NCBI GenBank assembly: GCA_963666705.2 | Contig: CAXXKO010000024.1 | Coordinates: 1-64,000, forward strand | From: G963666705 sp963666705 | Lineage (GTDB): Bacteria; Pseudomonadota; Alphaproteobacteria; CADEGL01 | Reading direction: 5' to 3' | Length of the DNA stretch: 64,000 nt | Part shown: in pieces, positions 36,399 to 46,072 of the stretch | Layout: every line of letters starts with the position of its first letter | Position numbering within the stretch: position 1 is the first letter of the stretch | Notes under the pieces: generated by a model | The model's database searches: none | What the model was told of the DNA's origin: nothing | What the model saw: only the letters and a program-made list of their open reading frames with translations | Translations under genes and position numbers: made by a program

Positions 36399-36932
36399 GT
36401 GTCGCGCGTAGGCAAATATCCCGTCGAAGTCCCGGAAGGGGTCGATGTGCGAATCGCGGGCCAGGTGCTCACAGCCAAGGGCAAGCTCGGCGAGCTCACC
36501 AAGTTCTTCCCCGACGAGGTCGAGCTCAGCCTTGAGGACTCCAAGCTGTGGGTGCGGCCGCGCGCGGCCACCAAGCGCGCGCGCGCCATGTGGGGCACCT
36601 CGCGCAGCATCGCGAACAACCTCATCACGGGTGTGCATGACGGTTTCACCGTCAACCTCGAGATCCGGGGCGTGGGCTACCGCGCCCAGGCCAGCGACGA
36701 GACGCTGACCTTGCAGCTTGGTTACAGTAACGAGGTCGTCTACCCGATCCCGGCGGGAATAAAAATTACGTGCGAGCGCCCGACGCAGATCGCCATCTTC
36801 GGCACGGACAAACAAGTGGTCGGCCAAGTGGCCGCCGAGGTACGCTCGAAACGCAAGCCTGAGCCCTACAAGGGTAAGGGCATCCGCTATCTGGGCGAGT
36901 TGGTTCGCCAAAAAGAAGGCAAGAAGAAGTAA
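36399..36932 (+). CDS. rplF: Ribosomal protein L6
   Basis: This 177-residue L6 starts at GTG 36399 (SRVGKYPVEVPEGVDV follows). It has two tandem L6 folds and the C-terminal signature PEPYKGKGIRYLGELVRQKE. It lies near the factor-binding site. AGGAGGACGAC precedes the GTG. Confidence 0.96.
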   Translation: MSRVGKYPVEVPEGVDVRIAGQVLTAKGKLGELTKFFPDEVELSLEDSKLWVRPRAATKRARAMWGTSRSIANNLITGVHDGFTVNLEIRGVGYRAQASDETLTLQLGYSNEVVYPIPAGIKITCERPTQIAIFGTDKQVVGQVAAEVRSKRKPEPYKGKGIRYLGELVRQKEGKKK

Positions 36933-36945
36933 GGACGCGCCGCCG

Positions 36946-37308
36946 ATGCTGAGCTCGAAGGACAAATTCAATCGCCGCAAGGCGAGAACGCGCTACCGGG
37001 TCGGGAAGCTCGCCGGCGGCCGCCCGCGACTGTCCGTGTTCCGCTCGAGCAAGAACATTTATGCGCAAGTTATCGACGATAGTGCCGGACAGACCCTGGC
37101 CGCCGCGTCGAGCCTCGAGAAGGATCTGCGCGCCAAGCTCAAGACGGGCGCCGACGTGGGCGCCGCGGCCGAGGTTGGCAAGCTGATCGCCGCGCGCGCC
37201 AAGGACGCGGGCGTGACCGTGGTGGTCTTCGACCGTGGCGCGTACCGCTTTCATGGCCGGGTCAAGGCCCTGGCCGACGCTGCACGCGAAGCCGGCCTCA
37301 GTTTCTGA
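36946..37308 (+). CDS. rplR: Ribosomal protein L18
   Basis: This 120-residue L18 has RPRLSVFRSSKNIYAQVIDD and VVVFDRGAYRFHGRVKALAD, ending EAGLSF. It binds 5S rRNA with L5. Its position between rplF and rpsE is standard. Confidence 0.96.
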   Translation: MLSSKDKFNRRKARTRYRVGKLAGGRPRLSVFRSSKNIYAQVIDDSAGQTLAAASSLEKDLRAKLKTGADVGAAAEVGKLIAARAKDAGVTVVVFDRGAYRFHGRVKALADAAREAGLSF

Positions 37309-37320
37309 CGGGATAGGACA

Positions 37321-37884
37321 ATGGCACGACCAGCACGTCCGCGCGGACACAGTCGCATGCCCCGCGAGGAGAGCGAGCTCACCGAAAAGCTGGTGAGCAT
37401 CAACCGCGTCGCCAAGGTGGTGAAGGGCGGCCGGCGTTTCGGCTTCTCCGCCATCGTCGTCGTGGGCGACGGCAAGGGTCGGGTCGGCTATGGCCTCGGC
37501 AAGGCGCGGGAGGTGCCCGAGGCCATCCGCAAGGGGACCGAGCAGGCGAAGCGGGAGCTGATCCGCATACCGCTGCGCGAGGGGCGCACGCTGCATCACG
37601 ACGTCGTCGGGCGCTATGGGGCCGGCATGGTGGTGCTGCGCGCCGCGCCCGCTGGCACGGGCATCATCGCCGGCGGCCCGGTGCGCGCCATCTTCGAATG
37701 CCTGGGCGTACATGACGTGGTCGCTAAGTCGATCGGCACATCCAATCCGCACAACATGATCAAGGCCGCCATCAACGGCCTGACGAACGTATCCTCGCCT
37801 CGTCAGGTTGCCGCCCGACGCGGCCGCAAGGTGAGTGAGATCTACGGCCGCGGCGGCGAGGAAGAAGCCGAGGCCAGGGAGTAG
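37321..37884 (+). CDS. rpsE: Ribosomal protein S5
   Basis: This 187-residue S5 has the dsRBD-like VKGGRRFGFSAIVVVGDGKG and the C-terminal VRAIFECLGVHDVVAKSIG. The loop that affects fidelity (VKGGRRF) looks wild type. It sits at the mRNA entry site. It is three bases from rpmD. Confidence 0.96.
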   Translation: MARPARPRGHSRMPREESELTEKLVSINRVAKVVKGGRRFGFSAIVVVGDGKGRVGYGLGKAREVPEAIRKGTEQAKRELIRIPLREGRTLHHDVVGRYGAGMVVLRAAPAGTGIIAGGPVRAIFECLGVHDVVAKSIGTSNPHNMIKAAINGLTNVSSPRQVAARRGRKVSEIYGRGGEEEAEARE

Positions 37885-37887
37885 GAC

Positions 37888-38106
37888 ATGGCGACTGACA
37901 AGCCCCGCCTCCGGGTTACCCAGACAGGCAGCCCCATCGGCCGGCGGCGCGACCAGCGCCAGACGCTGATCGGCCTCGGACTCAACAAAATCCGCCGCAC
38001 CAAGGAGCTCGAGGATACGCCCTCGGTGCGCGGCATGATCAACAAGGTCCAGCATCTGGTGCGTGTCGAGAGTGATGAGAGCGAATCCGGGAAGCCCGCG
38101 TCATGA
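37888..38106 (+). CDS. rpmD: Ribosomal protein L30
   Basis: This 72-residue L30 has RVTQTGSPIGRRRDQRQTLI, GLGLNKIRRTKELEDTPSVR and GMINKVQHLVRV. It ends with an extra acidic tail (ESDESESGKPAS) relative to the 60-residue forms. The TGA overlaps the rplO ATG. Confidence 0.94.
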   Translation: MATDKPRLRVTQTGSPIGRRRDQRQTLIGLGLNKIRRTKELEDTPSVRGMINKVQHLVRVESDESESGKPAS

Positions 38107-38603
38107 AACTCAACGAGCTCGCGGACAACAAGGGTGCCTGCAAGAAGGGCAAGCGCGTCGGCCGCGGCCCCGGCTCCGGCAAGGGGACCACCGCGGGCCG
38201 CGGTACCAAGGGTCAGGGCTCGCGCAGCGGCGTCTCGCTTATGGGGTTCGAGGGCGGCCAGATGCCGCTCTATCGCCGGATGCCGAAACGCGGCTTCACG
38301 AATCCCTTTCGCAAGCGCTATGCGGTCATCAATCTCGGCACGCTCGAGCGCGCTGTCGAAGAGAAAAAGCTCGACGCGACGAAGCCGGTGAACGGTCAGG
38401 CGCTCAAGGAGGCGGGCTTGGTGACGCGCTTGCGCGATGGCATCCGATTGCTCGGCAAGGGCGAGCTCAAGGCCAAGCTCAATATCGAGGTCGCCGGCGC
38501 GTCCAAGTCGGCCGTGGCCGCGGTCGAGAAGGCCGGCGGCAGCATCACCGTGCTCGAAGCCAAGCCCGCGGCGCCGGAAGCCGGGGCCGAGGGAGAGGGT
38601 TGA
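38103..38603 (+). CDS. rplO: Ribosomal protein L15
   Basis: This 166-residue L15 begins MKLNELADNKGACKKGKRVG. It has the glycine-rich GRGPGSGKGTTAGRGTKGQG segment and FEGGQMPLYRRMPKRGF. It is a late 50S assembly protein. The tail is Ala/Glu-rich. Confidence 0.96.
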   Translation: MKLNELADNKGACKKGKRVGRGPGSGKGTTAGRGTKGQGSRSGVSLMGFEGGQMPLYRRMPKRGFTNPFRKRYAVINLGTLERAVEEKKLDATKPVNGQALKEAGLVTRLRDGIRLLGKGELKAKLNIEVAGASKSAVAAVEKAGGSITVLEAKPAAPEAGAEGEG

Positions 38604-38625
38604 AGCCGCCGCTTGCAATCCGAAT

Positions 38626-38662
38626 GCCCGCACCCAATCTCCTGACGAGTGGGGGTGCGGGC
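38626..38662 (+). other. Perfect hairpin between rplO and secY
   Basis: GCCCGCACCC at 38626-38635 is the reverse complement of GGGTGCGGGC at 38653-38662, with a 17-base loop. It occupies the 124-base gap before secY. No T-run follows. It may tune secY expression or mark RNA processing. Confidence 0.5.
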
Positions 38663-38727
38663 CTGGGGCAGGGGTCCCGCCAAGGCCGGCCGCGACACGC
38701 GGGCCGAGGCTAGGACCGGAGTAGAGA

Positions 38728-40061
<1,334 letters not shown>

Positions 40062-40065
<4 letters not shown>

Positions 40066-40709
40066 TCGTCATCGTGCTCGGGCCACCCGGTTGCGGCAAG
40101 GGAACCCAGGCCCGGCGCCTGGACGAAAACCGCGGCTTGGTGCAGCTTTCCACCGGAGAGATGTTGCGCGCCGCGGCGGCGGCCGGCGGCGACTTCGCCG
40201 ACCGAATCAAGGCGATCATGGACTCGGGCGAGCTCGTGCCCGACGAGATCATCATCGAGATGATTGGCCGTCGCCTCGAGGCGCCGGATACCAAGGACGG
40301 CGTCGTGCTCGACGGCTTCCCGCGCACGCTGGCCCAGGCCGAGGCGCTCGATCGCATGTTGAACGCCAAGGGCCTGAAGATCGACCAAGTGATCGAGTTC
40401 CTGGTCGACGAGGATATCCTGATTGGGCGAATCGCCGGTCGCTTCGCCTGCGCGATGTGCGGCGCGGGCTACCACGACGAATTCAACCGCCCGGCGGTCG
40501 AAGGTGTTTGCGACGTATGCGGCGGCACCGAATTCGTCCGCCGTGACGATGACAAGCCGGAGACGGTGCGCGCCCGGCTCGAGGCCTATCGCGCGCAGAC
40601 GGCACCCATTCTGCCCTATTACCGGGACAAGGGTGTCCTCGATGCGGTCGACGGCATGGCCGGCATCGACGCGGTGAGCGCCGCGATCGACACGATACTC
40701 GGATGTTGA
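40062..40709 (+). CDS. adk: Adenylate kinase with zinc-type lid
   Basis: This 215-residue enzyme interconverts ATP+AMP and 2 ADP. The P-loop is GPPGCGKGTQ near residues 7-16, and the AMP site has LSTGEMLRAA and DGFPRTLAQAEAL. The lid carries four cysteines in two pairs (CAMC and CDVC), a zinc-binding form. It is translationally coupled to secY. Its stop codon lies within the -35 of the next promoter. Confidence 0.97.
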
Positions 40710-40733
40710 CTTGAAGGGCGCGATCCCTATAAT
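40706..40733 (+). promoter_or_regulatory. Sigma70 promoter of the alpha operon
   Basis: TTGACT at 40706-40711, a 16-base spacer and a perfect TATAAT at 40728-40733 form a strong promoter. The adk stop TGA (40707-40709) is inside the -35 box. In the leader, CTCCCC (about 40741) can pair with GGGGAG (40761-40766) followed by TCTTT, a possible attenuator or S4-responsive site. A TTGTATGTC motif occurs twice (about 40770 and 40796). Confidence 0.75.
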
Positions 40734-40817
40734 CCGAGCTCTCCCCCGGACCGGCCGAGCGGGGAGTCTTTGTATGTCCGGATTATTGAATTCCCTTGTA
40801 TGTCAGGAGGATAAGGC

Positions 40818-41186
40818 GTGGCGCGCATTGCTGGCGTAAACATCCCCACACAAAGGCCTGTCCATATTGCACTGACATATATCTTTGGGATCGGTCGGAC
40901 CAAAGCGAAGCAGATTTGCGATACGGTCGGCATCCCCGACGAGCGCCGGGTCCAGGACATGACGGATGACGAGGTGATACGCATCCGCGAGATGATCGAC
41001 CGCAACTACCAGGTGGAAGGCGATCTTCGGCGCGAGACCGCGATGAACATCAAGCGGCTCCTGGATTTGGGCTGTTACCGCGGCCTCAGGCACCGCAAGG
41101 GCTTGCCCACCCGCGGCCAGAGCACCCACAGCAACGCACGCACGCGCAAGGGCCGCGCCCGCCCGATCGCCGGCAGGAAGAAATAA
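40818..41186 (+). CDS. rpsM: Ribosomal protein S13
   Basis: This 122-residue S13 starts with ARIAGVNIPTQRPVHIALTY after the initiator. It has the conserved CYRGLRHRKGLPTRGQSTHS and a basic tail ending RPIAGRKK. It bridges the 30S head to 50S. AGGAGG lies upstream. No rpmJ gene is present between secY and rpsM. Confidence 0.96.
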   Translation: MARIAGVNIPTQRPVHIALTYIFGIGRTKAKQICDTVGIPDERRVQDMTDDEVIRIREMIDRNYQVEGDLRRETAMNIKRLLDLGCYRGLRHRKGLPTRGQSTHSNARTRKGRARPIAGRKK

Positions 41187-41208
41187 CAAACACTCTTAGG
41201 AAGGCAAG

Positions 41209-41601
41209 ATGGCCAAAGCCCCAGCACCGCGCATAAGGCGCCGGGAACGGAAGAACATATCCTCCGGCGTCGCGCATGTGAGCGCGACGTTCAACAACAC
41301 CATGATCACCATCACCGACGCGCAAGGCAACGCCATCGCGTGGTCGTCGGCGGGGAGCCAGGGATTCAAGGGATCGCGCAAGTCCACGCCCTTTGCCGCC
41401 CAGATGGCGGCGGAATCCGCTGGCCGCAAGGCGCAGGAGCATGGCGTGCACACGCTCGAGGTTCACGTCAAGGGCCCGGGCTCGGGGCGCGAATCCGCGC
41501 TTCGCGCGCTTCAGAACGTGGGCTTCACGATCACGGCGATACGGGACGTCACGCCGATCCCGCACAACGGCTGCCGGCCGCCCAAGCGGCGCCGCGTCTA
41601 G
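41209..41601 (+). CDS. rpsK: Ribosomal protein S11
   Basis: This 130-residue S11 has ISSGVAHVSATFNNTMITIT, GFKGSRKSTPFAAQMAAESA and the conserved end TPIPHNGCRPPKRRRV. It is on the 30S platform near the Shine-Dalgarno helix. Confidence 0.96.
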   Translation: MAKAPAPRIRRRERKNISSGVAHVSATFNNTMITITDAQGNAIAWSSAGSQGFKGSRKSTPFAAQMAAESAGRKAQEHGVHTLEVHVKGPGSGRESALRALQNVGFTITAIRDVTPIPHNGCRPPKRRRV

Positions 41602-41721
41602 ACGCGGCCGCCGGCCCCGGGCCCGGCCGCCGGCGGTGGCCAGCCGAGGGCCATTTCGGCGCGGGCTGGCCGGTAGCCGGATCCGCTAAACCCGAGAACG
41701 TATAAACGTGAGGGCATTCGC

Positions 41722-42738
41722 TTGTTTCAGAAGAATTGGACCGAACTTATCAAGCCGAACAAGCTGCAGATCGATGCGGGCGCCGATTCGCGGCGCGTGG
41801 CGACGATCGTGGCCGAGCCGCTCGAGCGGGGTTTCGGCCTCACCATGGGCAACGCCCTGCGCCGGATTCTGCTGTCGTCCCTTCAGGGAGCGGCGGTGAC
41901 ATCGGTGCAGATCGACGGCGTCCTGCACGAGTTCTCGTCGATTCCGGGAGTCCAGGAGGACGTGACGGACATCGTGCTGAACATCAAATCCATGGCCTTG
42001 CGCATGCATGGCGATGGGCCAAAGCGCATGACCCTGCAGGCCGAGGGGCCCGGCGAGGTCAAGGCCTCGCAGATCGATGCCGGGCACGGCATCGACATCC
42101 TCGACCCCGATCTCGTCATTTTGACCCTCGATCGCGACGCCAGGATCTCGATGGAGCTCACGGTCGAGGCGGGCAAGGGTTACGTGCCGGCGACCCAGAG
42201 CCGCCCCACGGATGCGCCCATCGGCCTCATCCCTGTTGATGCGCTGTTTGGCCCCGTGCGTAAGGTGGCATACAAGGTCGAGAACACGCGTGTGGGCCAG
42301 GTAACCGATTACGACAAGCTCTCCATCGAGGTCGAAACCAACGGCGCTGTCACGCCCGAGGACGCGGTCGCGCTCGCCGCCCGCATCCTCCAGGATCAAC
42401 TTCAGCTCTTCATCAATTTCGACGATCCGAGCGCGACGCCGGAGGAGGAAGAGGTCTCCGAGCTTCCGTTCAACAAGAACCTCCTGCGCAAGGTGGACGA
42501 GTTGGAGCTGTCCGTGCGCTCGGCCAACTGCCTCAAGAACGACAACATCATCTATATCGGCGATCTAGTGCAGAAAACCGAGGCCGAGATGCTGCGCACG
42601 CCGAATTTCGGCCGCAAGTCGCTCAACGAGATCAAGGAGGTGCTGACGCAGATGGGCCTGCACCTCGGGATGGAGGTGGCGGGCTGGCCCCCGGAGAATA
42701 TCGAAGAGCAGGTAAAGAAGCTCGACGAGCCCTATTAG
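41722..42738 (+). CDS. rpoA: RNA polymerase alpha subunit (TTG start)
   Basis: This 338-residue subunit starts at TTG 41722, giving MFQKNWTELIKPNKLQIDAG, which aligns with the usual alphaproteobacterial N-terminus. No in-frame ATG fits, and GAGGG sits nine bases upstream. The N-terminal assembly domain has GFGLTMGNALRRILLSSLQG. A linker near 235-250 leads to the C-terminal DNA-binding domain with ELELSVRSANCLKNDNI. A TTG start may limit translation relative to the ribosomal proteins. Confidence 0.96.
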   Translation: MFQKNWTELIKPNKLQIDAGADSRRVATIVAEPLERGFGLTMGNALRRILLSSLQGAAVTSVQIDGVLHEFSSIPGVQEDVTDIVLNIKSMALRMHGDGPKRMTLQAEGPGEVKASQIDAGHGIDILDPDLVILTLDRDARISMELTVEAGKGYVPATQSRPTDAPIGLIPVDALFGPVRKVAYKVENTRVGQVTDYDKLSIEVETNGAVTPEDAVALAARILQDQLQLFINFDDPSATPEEEEVSELPFNKNLLRKVDELELSVRSANCLKNDNIIYIGDLVQKTEAEMLRTPNFGRKSLNEIKEVLTQMGLHLGMEVAGWPPENIEEQVKKLDEPY

Positions 42739-42772
42739 GGGTCGGCCACGATCTGGAACGGAGTGTATTGAC

Positions 42773-43195
42773 ATGCGCCATCGCATGAGCGGCCGCAAGC
42801 TGGGCCGGACGAGCAGCCACCGCAAGGCGATGTTCGCCAACATGGCGGCGGCGTTGATCAAGCATGAGCAGATCAAGACCACCCTGCCCAAGGCCAAGGA
42901 TTTGCGGTCCGTGGTGGACAAGCTGATCACCCTCGGCAAGCGGGGCAACCTCCACGCCCGGCGTCAGGTCATGAGCGTTCTGCACGACCGCGACCTGACC
43001 GCCAAGCTTATCGATACTCTCGGCCCGCGCTACGCGGAGCGCCACGGCGGCTACACACGCGTGTTGCGGTCGGGATTCCGCTACGGTGACGCCGCGCCGA
43101 TGGCTTATATCGAGCTTGTGGACCGCGATCCGGCGGCGAAGGGGCTCGATTCGGGTCCCGTGCCGGGCGAGGGCGACGAGGATCTCGATTTCTAG
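42773..43195 (+). CDS. rplQ: Ribosomal protein L17
   Basis: This 140-residue L17 has RHRMSGRKLGRTSSHRKAMF and EQIKTTLPKAKDLRSVVDKL, ending with an acidic tail (PGEGDEDLDF). It is the last gene of the alpha operon, followed by a terminator at 43222. Confidence 0.96.
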   Translation: MRHRMSGRKLGRTSSHRKAMFANMAAALIKHEQIKTTLPKAKDLRSVVDKLITLGKRGNLHARRQVMSVLHDRDLTAKLIDTLGPRYAERHGGYTRVLRSGFRYGDAAPMAYIELVDRDPAAKGLDSGPVPGEGDEDLDF

Positions 43196-43221
43196 GCCGC
43201 CTTGGCCTGGAAGCCACGGGA

Positions 43222-43250
43222 AGAGGGGGCAGCCGCCGAGGCTGCCTCTT
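43222..43250 (+). terminator. Terminator after rplQ
   Basis: AGAGGGGGCAGCC at 43222-43234 pairs with GGCTGCCTCTT at 43240-43250 over a five-base loop, with one bulged base, then TTCGTTT. It closes the alpha operon. Confidence 0.75.
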
Positions 43251-43302
43251 TCGTTTCCGGGTGATAGAGTGGTGTTCGCATTCCTTGGGTCTGCTTGAGA
43301 AG

Positions 43303-44763
43303 ATGGTCACGACCGCCTCCGCCGCGCCGGGTTGCAACCTGCATCGCCCGACAAGCAAGATACGGCGCCTGGCCGCGGCGGCCCTCTGCGCGCTCGGCCT
43401 CCTGTGGGTGCCGGCGGGCGCCGCGGAGAAAGTGTTGCCCGGCTCGATTGCGGAGCTGGCGCTGTCCTTCGCACCCCTCGTCAAAAAGGCCGCGCCGGCG
43501 GTCGTCAACATCTATGCCACCAAGGCGGCGCAGCAGTTCAGCTCGCCCCTCTTCGACGACCCATTCTTCCGCCAGTTCCTTGGCGATGTCTTCCCGCGCG
43601 ATCCCGTGGGCCCCGGGCAGAACTCGCTCGGGTCGGGCGTCATCATCCGCATCGACGGGCTCATCGTCACCAACTACCACGTCGTCAAGGACGCGGATGC
43701 GATCAACGTGGTGCTGGCCGACCGGCGTGAATTCCCGGCCCAGGTCCTGCGCCTGGACGAACGCACCGATCTGGCGGTGCTCAAGATCGATGCGGCGGGG
43801 GAGCGGCTGCCCTTTCTCGAGCTCATGGACTCGGACGAAATCGAGGTTGGCGATCTGGTCCTCGCCATCGGCAATCCGTTCGGTGTCGGGCAGACGGTGA
43901 CGAGCGGTATCGTATCGGCGCTCGGCCGGACGAGCGTCAACATCTCGGATTTCCGCTCATTCATCCAGACCGACGCGGCGATCAACCCCGGCAACTCGGG
44001 CGGCGCTCTGGTCAGTATGGACGGCCGCCTCGCGGGCATAAACACGGCGATCTTCACCCAGAGCGGCACGGCGAGCGGCATCGGCTTCGCCATTCCCTCG
44101 AATATGGTGGCGGTGGTCATCGTGGGCGTCACGAGCGGCATGCCGCTGATCAGGCCCTGGCTGGGCGCGCGGGGACAGACGGTGACGGCCGAGATCGCGG
44201 AGTCCCTCGGCATGCGGCGGCCTTTGGGTGTGCTCGTCAACAAGGTTCATCCCGGTGGACCGGCGGACCGGGCCGGCATAAAGCTGGGTGACGTGATCTT
44301 CGCGGTCGGCGACCATGAGGTGCCCGACGCGGAGGCGCTGCAGTTTCGCATCGCCACCCTGGCCGTGGGTGACCGGGCGCGCCTCTCGATCTTCCGCAAG
44401 GGCGGCGAGCTGTCGGTCGAGGTCTCCCTCGTGGCGCCGCCCGAAGTCCCGCGGCGCAACGAAACCCTGCTCGACGGCTCGCATCCGCTGTCGGGCGCCA
44501 CGGCCGCGAATCTGTCACCGGCCCTGGCCGAGGAGCTGTCGGCCGTCGGTGTTCCCGATGCGGGCGTCATCATCCTCGACCTGCGCCGGGGCTCGCCCGC
44601 GGCGCTCATGCGGTTCGCGCCGGGCGATATCATCCTCGCTATCAATGACGAGAAGATCGAAACCGTCGCCGACCTCGAGCTTGCCCTGCGCGAGGACCAC
44701 CGGGACTGGCGCATTACCGTTCGGCGCGGCTCGCAGCTCATCAACATGATGGCGCGCCGTTGA
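43303..44763 (+). CDS. HtrA/DegP-type periplasmic serine protease
   Basis: This protease probably degrades misfolded envelope proteins. From the ATG at 43303 it has 486 residues; an in-frame GTG at 43261 is too close to the terminator to be preferred. A signal peptide (LAAAALCALGLLWVPAGAA) precedes the trypsin-like domain with the catalytic triad His126 (TNYHVVKD), Asp156 (DERTDLAVLKI) and Ser232 (NPGNSGGAL). PDZ1 follows (VLVNKVHPGGPADRAGIKLG) and a second, more divergent PDZ (GVIILDLRRGSPAALMRFAP). The stop overlaps the rarA TTG. Confidence 0.93.
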   Translation: MVTTASAAPGCNLHRPTSKIRRLAAAALCALGLLWVPAGAAEKVLPGSIAELALSFAPLVKKAAPAVVNIYATKAAQQFSSPLFDDPFFRQFLGDVFPRDPVGPGQNSLGSGVIIRIDGLIVTNYHVVKDADAINVVLADRREFPAQVLRLDERTDLAVLKIDAAGERLPFLELMDSDEIEVGDLVLAIGNPFGVGQTVTSGIVSALGRTSVNISDFRSFIQTDAAINPGNSGGALVSMDGRLAGINTAIFTQSGTASGIGFAIPSNMVAVVIVGVTSGMPLIRPWLGARGQTVTAEIAESLGMRRPLGVLVNKVHPGGPADRAGIKLGDVIFAVGDHEVPDAEALQFRIATLAVGDRARLSIFRKGGELSVEVSLVAPPEVPRRNETLLDGSHPLSGATAANLSPALAEELSAVGVPDAGVIILDLRRGSPAALMRFAPGDIILAINDEKIETVADLELALREDHRDWRITVRRGSQLINMMARR

Positions 44764-46061
44764 GCACCCTGTTCGAGGCGCAGGCGCCGCGCCCGTTGGC
44801 CGACCGCCTGCGGCCGGCCACGCTCGATGAGGTCGTCGGCCAGGACCATCTGCTCGGCCCCGAGGGCCCGATCGGCCGCATGGTGGCGACCGGGCGCCTC
44901 GCGTCGATCGTGCTCTGGGGGCCGCCCGGCACGGGCAAGACCACGATCGCCCGGCTGATCGCGCGCGAAACGGACCTGCATTTCGAGCCCCTCTCGGCCG
45001 TCTTCACGGGCGTGGCCGATCTGCGTCGGGTGTTCGAGGCGGCGCGCGGCCGGCGCCAGGCTGGACAGGGCACGCTCCTCTTCATCGACGAGATCCACCG
45101 CTTCAACCGGGCCCAGCAGGACGGCTTCCTGCCCTATGTCGAGGACGGCACGGTGACGCTCGTGGGCGCTACCACCGAGAACCCTTCATTCGAGCTCAAC
45201 GCCGCCCTCCTCTCGCGCTGTCAGGTCCTCGTCCTGCATCGCTTGAGCGACGATGCGCTCGAAGTGCTCCTCGCGCGCGCCGAGGCAGTGGAGAGCCGCA
45301 CCCTCCCGCTCGAGACCGACTCGCGCGCGGCCTTGCGGGCCATGGCGGACGGCGACGGGCGCTACATCCTCAACATGGCCGAGGAGCTGATCGCCCTGCC
45401 GCCCGGCCCGTTGCTCGACAACGCCGCCCTCGCCGCGGCGATCCAGCGCCGCGCACCCCTCTACGACAAGAGCCAGGACGGCCACTTCAACCTCATCAGC
45501 GCGCTGCATAAGTCCCTGCGGGGCTCGGATACGGATGCCGCCCTCTATTGGCTCGCCCGCATGTTGGCGGGTGGCGAGGATCCGATCTACATCGCCCGGC
45601 GCCTGACCCGTTTCGCCTCGGAGGATGTGGGCCTCGCCGAGCCCGACGCCCTGCCCCAGGCGATTGCCGCGTGGGAGGCTTACGATCGCCTCGGCACGCC
45701 AGAGGGCGAGCTGGCGCTGGCCCAGTGCGTCATCTACCTGGCCACCGCGCCCAAGTCGAACGCCGCCTATCGGGCCTTTGGCGCCGCAACCAGGGCGGCG
45801 AAGGAAACGGGCTCCCTGATGCCGCCCAAGCACATCCTCAATGCGCCCACGGGCCTCATGAAGGATCTCGGCTACGCCAAGGGGTACGAGTACGACCACG
45901 ACACGTCGGAGGGCTTCTCGGGCCAAGACTATTTCCCCGACACCATGGCCCGCCGCCAGTTCTACCGGCCGGCCGAGCGCGGCTTCGAGCGCGAGATCGC
46001 CAAGCGCCTCGACTATTGGCGAAAGCTCCGCGACCGGCGCCCGAGCGGGGCGGATAGCTGA
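44760..46061 (+). CDS. rarA: RarA/MgsA replication-associated AAA+ ATPase
   Basis: This 433-residue clamp-loader-like ATPase acts at stalled forks. Walker A is GPPGTGKT at residues 54-61 and Walker B is LLFIDEIHRF near 106-115; sensor GATTENPSFELNAALLSRC follows. The C-terminal tetramer domain has SALHKSLRGSDTDAALYWLA and GRLGTPEGE-like VYLA-type helices ending in YEYDHDTSEGFSGQDYFPD. Translation starts at TTG 44760, overlapping the protease stop. Confidence 0.94.
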   Translation: MSTLFEAQAPRPLADRLRPATLDEVVGQDHLLGPEGPIGRMVATGRLASIVLWGPPGTGKTTIARLIARETDLHFEPLSAVFTGVADLRRVFEAARGRRQAGQGTLLFIDEIHRFNRAQQDGFLPYVEDGTVTLVGATTENPSFELNAALLSRCQVLVLHRLSDDALEVLLARAEAVESRTLPLETDSRAALRAMADGDGRYILNMAEELIALPPGPLLDNAALAAAIQRRAPLYDKSQDGHFNLISALHKSLRGSDTDAALYWLARMLAGGEDPIYIARRLTRFASEDVGLAEPDALPQAIAAWEAYDRLGTPEGELALAQCVIYLATAPKSNAAYRAFGAATRAAKETGSLMPPKHILNAPTGLMKDLGYAKGYEYDHDTSEGFSGQDYFPDTMARRQFYRPAERGFEREIAKRLDYWRKLRDRRPSGADS

Positions 46062-46072
46062 GGGAGGGGCAG

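Noticed and set aside
40710..40817. Possible rpmJ (L36) gene between adk and rpsM
   Set aside because: No frame shows the MKVR start or the Cys/His pattern of L36.
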